Assembly (NCBI RefSeq): GCF_011745365.1
Contig: NW_024468914.1
Location: 1,758,001 to 1,822,000, forward strand
Source of the DNA: Cryphonectria parasitica EP155
Lineage: Eukaryota > Ascomycota > Sordariomycetes > Diaporthales > Cryphonectriaceae
Direction of reading: 5' to 3'
DNA length: 64,000 bases
In this document: positions 32,167-43,812 of the stretch, piece after piece
Layout: every line of letters begins with the position of its first letter
Position numbering within the stretch: position 1 is the stretch's first letter
Notes under the pieces: generated by a model
What the model was told of the DNA's origin: nothing
What the model saw: only the letters and a program-made list of their open reading frames with translations
The model's database searches: none
Position numbers and translations under genes: made by a program

Positions 32167-34530
32167 CTACAAATAATCAGACTAGAATAGTTCTTATATA
32201 AAGCTTTCAGAACAGATTATGCTTATATTAAGTTCAACATATATATTCAAGAATACAAGTACAGCATACTATTGAATAATAGCGCTTAGGAAAACTTCAT
32301 ATCTTCATACATCATTAATTAAGTATAACTACAATAGAAATGAAAGAAATATTCATATACTCTCAGCACTATAGAAGAACAATCTATTATATACAATCAA
32401 GAAGTAATCAATAAGGAAACTGATTATCTATCTATCTTAATCCAAGAACGCATAACCAGAGCTTCCTTTAATATTACAGATACAGCACAGCATAAGCTGA
32501 TTATAAAGCTTCTATAGCTCAAGAAGCACAATCCTTGAATCGATTGAACTACTAGCTAGATCTCATGAAAATAAGCTATATCCAGAGAAATAATCATAAT
32601 TAACAGCATAGGATTAAAGCTAGTAATTAAAAAATACTTAGAAAAAGAAGCTTTATACAACTTCTCACATACTTCCAAGTTAGCAGAGCTAGCAGTTTAA
32701 GAAGAAGAATCTAGTAATAAGCGAACCCAAACAGTATCAGAATATTAATAAATTAGCAAAATAACGGAAACAAGATCCTTAGCAAGTCAGTCCGCTTCGG
32801 AGCAACAAAGAAAAGCTTCAGAATATGAATTATGAATCTATACGGAAAAAACCTCGAAACCAGGCTCTCGAGCGCTCGATTCAGCTTGGAGCGAACGCTC
32901 AAAGCCCTCGAAAACGCCATTAGGAAAGAAGCATGCTTAACAGTATCTATTATTCCTCCAGATAGCAGAAACAGCACAAGAACTAGAACCAATACTTGCG
33001 AATATACTATAAGAATATCATAAGTTCAAGAAACTATTTCAGAAAGAATTGGATACAGAATTGCTAGAATACAGCTTATATAATCACAAGATTCTGCTAT
33101 AAGAAGAAAAACAGCTCAAATTCTTTCCTATCTATAAACTAAATAAAGCATAGCTAGAAGCATTTCAGAAGTATCTTAATAAGAATCTTAAGAAAGAATA
33201 TATACAATTATTGCAATTACTAGCAGAATACTCTATTCTATTTATATTTAAGAAAAACAGCAAGCTCAGACTATATATTAATTATAAGCAACTCAATAAC
33301 ATTATAATCAAGAACTAATATTCATTGCTACTTATTAAGAAATTATGAAATAGGCTGCAAGAAGTATAATAGTTTATAGTTCTAAATCTAAAAGAAGCTT
33401 ACAATCTAATCAGAGTAAAGAAAGAAGAAGAATGGAAAACTGCTTTCAGAATATGCTATAAATACTACAAATATTTGATTATACTCTTTAGTCTAACAAA
33501 TACTTCAGCTTTATTTCAGAAAATGATTAATTATATTCTATGCAAGCATCTGAATCAGTTTATCATTGCTTATCTTAATAACATTCTTATCTACTCTCGA
33601 ATACTTGAAGAATACAAGAAATATATGGAAACAGTATTGCAAATGCTCCAAGATGCAAAACTTCTTATAAAACCCGCAAAGAATCACTTCCATATACAAA
33701 AGATTAATTATCTTGGATTCACAATCAAGCTAGAATGCATTAAGCTACAGAAAGATAAAGTAGAAGCTGTTAGAAATTAGCTAGTTCCTAGAAACATTAG
33801 GAATATTAAGTCTTTCCTCAGATATATCAACTTCTATAAGCAGTTTATTAAGAACTACAGCCAAATCATACATCTCCTTATAAATCTTACCAAAAAGGAG
33901 CAGCTCTTCGAATGAACCCCTAAGGCACAAGAAGCCTTCAATGAAATCATCAAGCATGTTACCTCAGAGCCAATTCTGTATAAAGCAGATATAGAAGCTG
34001 CAGATAAAAGAGTTAAGAAGATTAAGAAAGTTTAGAAGAAACTCTGATCAGAATTACAATTCGTTTAAGAACGAATAATACAATATGCAAATTCCAAAAG
34101 AATTGAGAAACCAATCCTACAGAAGGAAGATAAGATCTACTTACTTCGAAAAAATATCAAAACAATCAGATCCAGCAATAAACTCAATTACAAAAAGTTG
34201 GAATTATTCAAAATCTTGCAACAGATTTCTCCAGTTAATTACAAATTAGTATTATCTTATGAAATAAGAATATACTCAGTTTTCTATATCTTACTGCTGG
34301 AATTAGTAGCATAGGAAATACTAGCAAATAATATAGCAGAAGTAGAAAATAATGAATCAGAGTATAAGATAGAAAAGATTCTCAAGTATAGAGATACAGA
34401 TAGCATAAAGAAATATCTTATCAAATGGAAAAGCTATTCAGCAAGCAAAAACTTATGAGAACTACAGAAGAATATTGAAAATGCTTAGGAAAAGATAGCT
34501 GAATATTGGAAAAGGAAAGCTAGCATCTAA
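32167..34530 (+). pseudogene. pol: E5 pol with internal deletion (protease to RNase H start, then integrase end to chromodomain)
   Basis: The frame resumes after E6. Protease segment L-L-N-N-S-A lies near 32.27 kb. RT has Y-L-N-N near 33.57 kb, within an ORF 33475-33780 that keeps the RT palm. At 33984-33990 the RNase H sequence jumps to the end of integrase. The chromodomain follows at about 34.36-34.52 kb and the stop is TAA at 34528-34530. It is dead both by deletion and by RIP. Confidence 0.85.
33984..33990 (+). other. Deletion junction in E5 pol at a 7-bp microhomology
   Basis: AGCAGAT belongs to both the RNase H side (TATAAAGCAGAT|CCTTACAAA in other copies) and the integrase side (GAAGCAGAT|ATAGAAGCTGC). 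In E6 these two sites are about 1265 bp apart (ends at 29084 and 30349). One copy of the short direct repeat remains. Confidence 0.85.
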
Positions 34531-35228
34531 GATAATTGCTCCATCCCAAACTGAAATCCAGGGGCTTCAGAAATCTTGCTCTTCAGGAAATCCGACTAAT
34601 CCACTACTGCATTCCTCACATCTATAGAATTCTAGTCGAAACCTTCAGAAAAGAAACTCCTAGGAACAACTACAAGCTCCGCAGAAATCACAGCTTGCAT
34701 CTCAGCTGCTATACGCTCGCACTCCTCCTCCTTCAAGCTTTCATTTACCAGTTTTATTCCCTTCTCCTGAAGGAAGCATCGCTGCTTCTTCAAACGAAAC
34801 AAACAATCTAGAGATTCGAATAAACGAGCCTAAGCATCTGCTAGCTCTCGCTGATGCTCTAACAAATACTCCTCCTTCTCTATCTTCCTACCATTCAAAC
34901 AAATCAACTCATTAGTAATACAAGATACTAAGATAGTACTATCAGCAAGAACTAAGAAAAAGGAAAGAGAAAGCTTATAAGAAGATATAAGAATTTAACT
35001 AGCATTATAGGAACGATCTTATTTCGTATACTAAGAACAGCTTTTAATTCCATCTACCATCTTATATTGCACTCTCTTCTTCAGATATAATAAGCATAGC
35101 ATAACTTCATAGCTAGTGAACTCAATATATAAATAATGCTCGAGATAACAAAGATGTAGCTTCGAGAAAGTAACAAAAGTATCAGAAAAAGATTTGCTAA
35201 TACAGGAATTTAGGATTCTGTTCAACAT
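34527..35228 (-). pseudogene. E5 antisense ORF, class delta
   Basis: It is 702 bp including the stop, the same length as in E6, starting at 35228. The stop TAG (34529-34527) overlaps the pol TAA (34528-34530). Cysteine positions 1 and 4 are kept (LCLLY...GIKSCS), the others have become Tyr. Combined with E6, positions 1, 3 and 4 are Cys in at least one copy. Several stops are present. Confidence 0.72.
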
Positions 35229-35319
35229 CTCAATTAGAAAAGCATAACTATACATACAGAGAACTTGCTAGATACTCACAGAAGATCATTGAGAATAACA
35301 ACTGATAGAAGGGAGATGA

Positions 35320-35798
35320 TATTATAACTCATCCAACATGCAGATCACGAAAACAGATCACAAGCAAACAAGGATCAGATATTATAACTCAATATCAAAC
35401 AATTCACAAGGATTATATAATCCAGAGTTAGGATTATAAGCTAACTAATTGAATAATAGAACAATTACTAGTAATCACCAGCACTCAGTAATCAGTAGTG
35501 ATCCGGAATGATCAGTGGTAATCTGGAATGATCACTAGCAAGCAAGGAACTGAAGAATCAGGTATATAAAGGTTCACATTTCTTACTGCTAGATAGATTT
35601 CCTTCAGATAGTTCTTCAGTTATCAATCTAAGTATTCAGTCTTCTATACTGAGTAGCTCCAAAAGCAGTGAATACTTGCATTGCTTATCAGAATTTGTAC
35701 AGTTCCGTATTTAAAAACTTAATACTTTAACACCGCTCTTGTTAGCATAAACCTCTTGTGTACTTAGGAATCTTCGGATTGCTGCAGTGCTCATTACA
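35320..35798 (+). repeat. E5 3' LTR (class delta)
   Basis: It is 479 bp, starting TATTATAAC (TG to TA) and ending CTCATTACA, then TTCAG. Its head and middle modules match the 5' LTR of E5. Confidence 0.93.
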
Positions 35799-36406
35799 TT
35801 CAGAAAGATTCTCAATAGATAGCATTACAATATATATATTGGATTACTAGATAACTATTCCATGCAATGCATGAATAAGAAAATAAAATGGTAGCAGTGC
35901 AAAATGATATTCTGTATAATTCATATTAATAATAAGGTTTGTAACTAGTATCAATAGAAGAAAGATTAGGAATAATAATAATATAAGCAAAAGCAAGCTA
36001 AGAAGCTTGCTTAAGAAGCAGCGAAGCAAGCTTAGAAGAATAAGCAGTTCTTAATAAACTTAAAAGAATAGAATTGCTTGTAAAGGAACTGCAGATGATT
36101 AGACTGAAACAGTTTCTATATAAAGCTTTCAAAGCAGACTATGCTTACATTAAGTTCGATATATACATTCAAGAATGCAAGTATAGCATACTATTGAATA
36201 GTAATGCTTAGGGAAACTTTATATTCTTATATATTGTTAATCAGATATAACTATAATAAAGATGAAAGAGATATTCATATACTCTTAGTACTGTAAAAGA
36301 ATAATCTGTTGCATATAACCAAAGAGTAATTAATAAGGAAACTGATTATTTATTTATTTTAATTCAAAAATGCATAATCAGAGCTTCCTTTAATATCACG
36401 GATATA
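35799..36406 (+). pseudogene. E4 gag-pol junction segment between E5 and E7
   Basis: After the duplicated TTCAG, E4 gag continues with its Lys/Gln-rich tail and the protease segment L-L-N-S-N-A near 36.19 kb. It is cut at ATATA (36402-36406) by E7 and resumes at 43813. The minus-strand ORF 35847-36029 is a shadow. Confidence 0.8.
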
Positions 36407-36856
36407 TGTAATGAGCACTGCAGCAATCCGAAGATTCCAAGATATACAAAGAGGGTTTATGCTAACAAGAGCGGTATCAAAGAGCCAAGTCCTTGAATAC
36501 GGAACCGTACAAGTCTCAATAAGTAGTGCAAGTATTCACTGCTTTTGAAGCTATCAGAATAGAGAGTAATCTAATACTTAGATTGATAACTGAAGAGCTA
36601 TATACTGGATTCATCTAATGATAATAAATGTATTCTTATATATTCAGCTCTTCAGTTCTAACTAATCTAATTATATTATAATTTCTTATAATTATTTCTC
36701 TGAATATATTAATTATATTTATAGCTAATATAGTTGCGCTAGCAATTCTAATTCGAATTATATAATTCTGATTAATATCTAATATTGAATTATAATATCT
36801 AGTTTCTTAATTAGTAAAGCTTATTCTATAATCTGCATATTGAATAAATTATAATA
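36407..36856 (-). repeat. E7 3' LTR (class alpha)
   Basis: It is 450 bp and more mutated in U3 than its 5' partner: for example the palindrome region reads GAATTATATAATTC where the 5' LTR has GGGTTACATAATCC. Confidence 0.92.
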
Positions 36857-36948
36857 TTATCTCTCTTCTATCAGTTATTATTCTTAACAATCTTCTATAA
36901 GTATTCTAGCAAGTTCTTTATATATATAATCTTGCTTTCCTAATTAAG

Positions 36949-37569
36949 ATATTAAACAGAATTAATAAATCTTGTATTTACAAATCTTCTTCTATTTCAA
37001 AGAATATCCAAGATCGGAATCTCTTGGTTTCCTGCTTCCTGGAAAATTTTATTGAGATGCTCATTTGTTTCTATTGCGAGAATTGTAGTTTCGGATTCTG
37101 CAAGATATCTTCTGGAAACTCTTCTTATTATATCGAATATATTCAATTAAGCTGCTCCAAGTGCAACGTTATAAGCTCTTTCCCTAAGAAGCTTTATAAT
37201 ATTGCTACTTAATATTGAAAGTTGGAAAATGAGATTGAGAAGAGAAAGATTAAGCTTCTTTATTTATACTAATAGAAGCGGATATGATCTGAGAAGATAA
37301 AATATGCTCTGCATTGTAATATTACTTGCATAGAGGAATTGGATTGTATGAAAGCTGAGAAAGCTGAAGCTAAAAGAGTGTATATTGCTGCTGAAGTGCA
37401 GGCTATAGTAGCAGAGGAATCTATTATTATAGCTGGGGATTCTTTCTTTGAAGATTTCGATTGAAATTCTATAGATTTGGAAGATTCTATAATAGATTGA
37501 TTGAGCTTTCTAAAGAGTGAGATTCTCGAAGCTTCTGAGTTTCGGTTTGGAGCAGAGTAATTATCTTAG
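36949..37569 (+). pseudogene. E7 antisense ORF, class alpha
   Basis: The frame starts at 36949 (ATG now ATA) and ends TAG at 37567-37569, 206 codons plus stop, as in E2. The pol stop on the minus strand occupies 37568-37566 and overlaps it. The cysteine pattern reads ICFYCENCSFGFCKISSG...YIEYIQLSCSKC, that is CX2CX7CX9[Y]X2[Y]X7C. A Met precedes the first Cys by two residues, and this may be the true start. Ends with the D-S-I-I-D-like tail. Confidence 0.74.
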
Positions 37570-40500
37570 ATACTGGTTTTCCTTTTCCAATATTCAGCTA
37601 TCTTTTCCTGAGCGTTTTCGATATTCTTCCGTAGTTCTTATGAGTTTTCGCTCGCTAAGTAGCCTTTTTATTTAATAAGATATTCCCTTATATTATCTAT
37701 GCTTCTATGCTTAAGAATCTTCTCTACCTCATATTCTGATTCATTATTCTCCACTTCTACTGCATTATTCATTAATATTTCCTGTACTGCTAGTTCTAGC
37801 AGTAAAATATAGAAAACTAAGTATATTTTCATTCTATAAGATAATGCTAACTTGTAATTAACTAGAGAAATCTGTTGCAAGATTTTGAATAGCTCTAACT
37901 TTTTATAGTTGAATTTATTGCTAGATCTAGTTATTTTGATGTTTTTTTGAAATAAATAGATCTTATCTTCCTTCTGTAGAATTAGTTTTCTAATTCTTTT
38001 GGAGTTTGCATACTGCATTATTCGTTCTTGAATGAATTATAATTCTGATTGGAATTTCTCCTGAACTTTCTTAATCTTCTTAATTCTTTTATCTGCAGCT
38101 TCTATATCTGCTTCTAGCAATGCCTTGTAATAAGCTGTTGGATTATATCTATAGAGTACAAAGAATAATAACTTCTTCATTATGCTTATATCTGTGCTAT
38201 TATAAGCGAACTGTATAAGAAGTAATAGATTAATTTAGTTATTCTATTTCTGATTAATATAGTATTAAAGATACTATTTAATAATCTGATTTATTCTTTC
38301 TGTTTATTCATTTATTTACAGATGAAATGCTATAGATATTTTATAGTATATTCCAAGCTATTTCATAAGCGAAGTTCAAAACTTTAAGTTGAACTTTCTG
38401 TTTCTATTAAAGATCACTTCTTCTAATATGCTATAATTAGCAATAATTATTCTAAGGAATGCATATACAAATTCTTCTGCTGTATTGCTTTTCTTATAAG
38501 AAAGAAAGTAAGCATACTTACTTAGTTTGCAAATTATTACTAGAATACTATTATATTGCATCTTAGTTAAGAGTTCTTATAAGAAAAGTAGCTTAATAAT
38601 AAAGTTTAAACTAATGAATTGCTAAATAGTTGTAAATACTAATAAGAAATGCAATAGTTTATAAAGCTTATATCTTTCTACTTTATTCTTTTTGCAGCTA
38701 TTGTATTATTATAAGATATTCTCAATTCTTTTTCTAAAGCTTAATAAGTTTCAGTATCTTTTAATGCATTCATAGATTGCTCTAACTCTCTAATATCTGT
38801 ATGCTGATATACTGTATATATTCTTGATATAGTTGTTTTGTTTGTTTGAAATTATTAATTCTGAATTCTTTTCTAAGGATTCTATTCTGAAAGCAGCGCT
38901 TAGTTCTCTATATATATTAATAAGATTTCCTGATTTATCTTGAATAAAGATATTCTGTATATCCGAAGAATCTGCATCTTAATAGTCTGATCTTCTGCTA
39001 AGAGCATCTGCTTATCCATTCTCTAAGCTTTTGTAATATATAATCTTGAAGTTAAATTATAAGAGGAATTCTACTTATCTAACTTATTACTTATTCAAAA
39101 TCTTAATTATTATAAATATAATCAGATTCTTATAATCTGAGTAAATTATAATTAGATATTATATGCTAATAAAATAGTATTGCTACTTCTTAAAAGCTTT
39201 TATTATTGCTATAAGTTTCTAATCAGGGATTCTATAGTTAATTTCTGAGCTATTTAACTTTTTTAAGAAGTTGCTTATAATTCTTAGATACTTTTAATTA
39301 TTTTGCTAGCTAAATTGTTCTCCGAATGCATATTCTAATGCATTGATCTCAATTTCAAAAGGTTTGTAAGGATCTGCTTTATACAGAATTAGTTCTGAAG
39401 TAATATACTTAATAATCTCATTAAAAGCTTCTTGTGCTTTGAAAGTTCATTTGAAGAGTTGCTTCTTTTTGATAAGATTTGTAAGAGAATGTGCAATCTA
39501 GCTGTAATTCTTAATGAACTGCTTATAGAAGTTGATATATCTAAGAAAAGATTTAATATTTTTAATATTTTTAGGAACTAGCTAGTTTCTAATAGCTTCT
39601 ATCTTATTCTTCTGTAGCTTGATGCATCCTAGCTTGATTATGAATCTGAGATAGTTAACTTTTTATATATAAAAGTAGCTCTTTGCAGATTTTATAAGAA
39701 GCTTTGCATTCTAAAGCGTTTGCAATACTATTTCTATGTATTTCTTATATTCTTTCAATATTTGAAAGTAAATAAGAATGTTATTGAAATAAGTAATAAT
39801 GAACTAATTCAGATGCTTATATAGAATATAATTAATCATTTTCTGAAACAAAGCTAGAGTATTTGTTAGATTAAAAAGCATAATCAAATATTTGTAATAT
39901 TTATAGCATATTCTGAAAGCAGTTTTTCATTCTTCTTTTTTCTTTATTCTGATCAGATTATAAGCTTCTTTCAGATTCAGAACTATAAATTATTATACTC
40001 CTTGCAATCTATCTTATAGTTCCTTGATAAGTAGTAACAGATATTAATTCTTGATTATAATATTATTGAGTTGCTTGTAATTAATATATAGCTTAAGCTT
40101 ACTATTTTTTTTAGATATAAATAGAATAGGATATTCTGCTAATAATTGCAATAATTATATATATTCTTTCTTAAGATTCTTATTGAAATACTCTCTAAAT
40201 GCTTCTAGCTATATCTTATTTAGTTTATAAATAAGAAAGAATTTGAGCTATTTCTCTTCTTATAGCAGAATCTTGTAATTATATAAGCTGTATTCTAATA
40301 ATTCTATATTCAATTCTTTCTGAAATAGTTTCTTAAACTTATAATATTCTCATAATATATTTGCAAGTATTGGTTCTAATCCATATACTATTTCTGCTAT
40401 CTGGAGGAACAGTAGGTATTATTAAGCATGCTTCTTTTCTAATAGCGTTTTCGAAAGCTTTGAGCATTTGCTTCAAGCTAAACTGAGCGCTTAAGAGCTT

Positions 40501-41300
40501 AGTTTTGAGGTTTTTCCTGTATAGATTTACAATTCATATTTTAAAGCTTTTTCTTATTACTCTAAAGCAGATCGACTTGCTAAGAGTTTCGCTTCTATTA
40601 TTTTGCTAATCTGTTAGCGCTCTAGCATTATTTGAGTTTGCTTATTACTAGATTCTTCTTCTTGAACTGCTAGCTCTGCTAACTTGAAAGTATATGTGAA
40701 GTTGTATAAAGCTTCTTTTTCTAAGTATTCTTCAACTACTAGCTTCGATTCTGCGCTATTAATTGTAACTATCTCTCTGAATACAGCTTGTTCTTATAAG
40801 ATCTAGCTAGTAATCTAATTGATTTGAGAATTATGCTTCTTAAGCTATAGAAGCTTTATAATCAGCTTATGTTATGCTGTATCTGTAATATTAAAGAAAG
40901 CTTTGATTATATATTCTTGAATTAAGATAAGTAGATAATTAATCTTCTTATTGATTACTTCTTAGTTGTATGCAACAGATTATTCTTCTATAGTGCTAAG
41001 AATATATAAGCATTTCTTTTATCTTTATTGTAATTATGCTTAATTAATGATGTATAGGGATATGAAGTTTCTCTGAGCATTATTATTCAATAGTATACTA
41101 TACTTGTATTCTTGAATATATATATTGAACTTGATATAAATATAATCTATTCTGAAAGCTTTATATAGAAACTGTTCTAATCTGATTATCTGCAGTTTCT
41201 TTATAAGCAATTCTGTTCTTTTGAGTTTATTAAAAACTACTTGTTCTTCTAAGCCTGCTTTGCTGCTTCTTAAGCAAGCTTCTTAGCTTGCTTTTGCTTA
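37566..41300 (-). pseudogene. pol: E7 pol (broken)
   Basis: Protease segment L-L-N-N-N-A starts at 41093, 2213 nt from the gag start. The RT active site is Y-F-N-N at 39791. Integrase is about 38.8-38.0 kb (ORF remnants 38376-38561 and 37668-38018). The chromodomain is about 37.73-37.57 kb (EKILKHRSIDNIREYLIK). The stop is 5738 nt from the gag start, the same as in E6. Confidence 0.85.
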
Positions 41301-43306
41301 TATCATTATTATTCCTGATTTTTCTTTTATTAATACTAGTTGCAAATCTTATTATTAATATGAATTGTATAGAATATTATCTTATACTGCTACTATTTTA
41401 TTTTCTTATTTATATATTATATGAAGCAGTTATTTGGTAGTCTGATATATGTATTATAGTACTATTTGTTAAGAACCTTTTTGAAGCGGAGTTTCTATTC
41501 TTCAATAGCCTAAAGAATTTGTTCTGATTCTCTAATAAGAAACTATTTGTATTGCATCTTTTCCAAGAAATGCATTCTGCAGCTATAATAAGTATAGGAG
41601 ATTCAAGCTAATTCGTAGTATAGATTGTAAAGTAAGCTGATTTAAGGATTCTTATTTTCTTATATCTTGATATTTTGCAAGGGAATACAGATAAAGAGCT
41701 TCTTTAGTTTTATTCTATAGATAAGATATTCAATTTATATTGTTTCCTTATTCTATTCAATACTAAAGGAAAACCTTTCTATAGGTTTTCTGAGTTTATT
41801 GTTTATAAGAGATTCTAGTGAACTATTGGATTGCTTGTTTTAGCTTGGTTTTTCTGTTGCTTGAGAAGCGTTCTTAGTATTATTTAGATATTTATACTAA
41901 TAATCAAGAGAGTATCATTCTTTGTTCATTTCTCTGATTATGATATCTAGTGCAGATAATGAGGAATAGCGAAGAGCATTATCATTAAGCTCTTCCTTCA
42001 GCATCTGAATGCTTTGTTTAGTAATATCGGAGCAATTCGAGTTATTGCTACTTGTAGTTATGCTGAGCATATATTCTCGCTCTGCTATTGCTATCTGCTT
42101 GTAGCGCTTAGATTTCTAAAGAAATTATTCTGAATCTTTCTTACTCGAAAGATATATTAAGCAGTTATTATTATAGTAGAATATTCAGCTGAAATTTTTA
42201 TAATTAATAGAATTCAATACTTGCTTCAAGAAGATATTTTTGCTTAGTTGATTAGATTTCTATTATCAAGCAATATTCATCTAGCATTCTTTCTAAACTA
42301 GTTGCTATTTGTTCTTTCGAAATTAATAGCAATTGCATGCAATATATTCTTATTTGTTATAATTATAGCAAGTAATACTATTCCTCTTGCTATACTATCT
42401 ATTGATAGTATTAAGTTTTATAAAATCAGTATGCATAATGCTGCTTTAAGCTATGCTGCTATATTGATTGCTATTCTTATTTTGAAGTTTCTTGCTTATA
42501 TTAGCTGAGAATCTCCAAATCTAGCTTTCTTTCTTCTTAAACTTCTTTATTTATTATTTATATAGATGATTATTAATACAAATAGCTTAATTAGAGAATA
42601 TTGCAAAGTTCTTCAGCTAATTCTACTTAGAGATTTCATTTTTAATATCATTCTTAAATCTCTTATAATAATACTTCATAAGATTCTTATCTTTCTATAG
42701 GAATTGTACTGAAAATTGCTTGAATCTGATTATATAAATAGAAGCTGATTTAGTTTGCTTGAGATTTATAAGTTGCTAAGCTGTAATGCATTCTTTATTA
42801 GAATTACTAAAGATCTCTTTGAAAGCTTTCTCAAAGCTTTTAAAGGAATCGAATATATTCTTGATACTCTGAGTATGTATATCGGAATTGTTCTGATGCT
42901 TCAAGTAGTTGTATAGAGAAAGCTTATACTAAATAAGAGTATTCTTTTCGAAACAAGTTTCTGCAAGAATAACTTTCTCAGATTCCTTAGTAAACTAAAT
43001 CTCATAATGCAAGAAATATGCTCTGCAGTAAGTAAGGAATCTATATAGCATTTTCTAATTGCTATTATATATAGCAAGTTTGTTTATCTTATATACTTTT
43101 CCAGCACCACTAATAATTGCAGAGATAAACTACGCTTGCTAAGCTTATTAAGCTAGCTAAGCTTATTAGTTAGCAATAATAGCGCTCTAAGCTTGCTATT
43201 ATTCATACAGATTCTGAATATGCTGAATAAGCTAGTATACCTGATTAATCAGTTTCTTCTGAATAGAAGTATGCAAGAATGAAAGAGTTTCTGAAGAAGC
43301 TATTGT
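41250..43306 (-). pseudogene. gag: E7 gag (broken)
   Basis: The start is at 43306 (ATG decayed to ACA), 57 nt from the LTR. The zinc-knuckle region near 42370-42329 is degraded. The hydrophobic plus-strand ORF 42302-42508 is its antisense shadow. Confidence 0.75.
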
Positions 43307-43362
43307 ATTCCATATTGCTTAAGGAATAATACTAAACTGTTCTTGAATAAGAGTTATCAAAA

Positions 43363-43812
43363 TATAATGAATACTGTAGCAATCTGAAGATTCCAAGATA
43401 TATAAAGAAGATTTATGCTAACAAGAGCAGTATTAAAAAGCTAAGTTCTTGAATACAGAACTGTACAAGTTTCAGTAAATGATACAAGTATTTACTGCTT
43501 TTGAAACTATTAGAGTAAAGAGTAATCTGATACTTAGATTGATAACTGAAGAGCTATATACTGAATTCATCTAATGATAATGAACATATTCTTATATATT
43601 CAGCTCTTCAGTTCTGACTAACCTAACTATGTTATGATTTCTCATAGTTATTTCTTCGAATATGTTAACTATGTTCATAGCTAATATAGTTGCGCTAGCA
43701 ACCCTAATCCGGGTTACATAATCCTGATTAGTACCCGACGTTGAATTGTAATATCTGGTCTCTTAATTGGTGGAGCTTATCCTGTAACCTGCATGTTGAA
43801 TGAGTTATAACA
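43363..43812 (-). repeat. E7 5' LTR (class alpha)
   Basis: It is 450 bp, starting TGTTATAACTCATTCAACATGCAGGTTACAGG on the minus strand. The outer U3 end is well preserved, while R/U5 is mutated. Confidence 0.92.

Larger units (their letters stand above)
21966..35798 (+). mobile_element. E5: chromovirus copy with TTCAG target duplication and a 1.27-kb internal deletion; contains E6
   Basis: The LTRs are both 479 bp (21966-22444 and 35320-35798) and TTCAG stands on both sides (21961-21965, 35799-35803). It lies in gag of E4 in the same orientation. Its own sequence is only about 6.28 kb, because RNase H C-terminus and most of the integrase are missing at 33984-33990. Confidence 0.94.
36407..43812 (-). 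mobile_element. E7: full-length chromovirus copy with ATATA target duplication
   Basis: Both LTRs are 450 bp (36407-36856 = 3', 43363-43812 = 5'). ATATA stands on both sides (36402-36406, 43813-43817). Its length is 7406 bp. It is inserted in E4 just after the protease motif, in the opposite orientation. Class alpha. Confidence 0.94.

Noticed and set aside
32753..32992. ORFs over the protease-RT linker (also 32832-33023, 58052-58321, 58188-58436, 62905-63153)
   Set aside because: They lie antisense or out of frame to pol in a less mutated segment and are not consistent with the constant pol frame.
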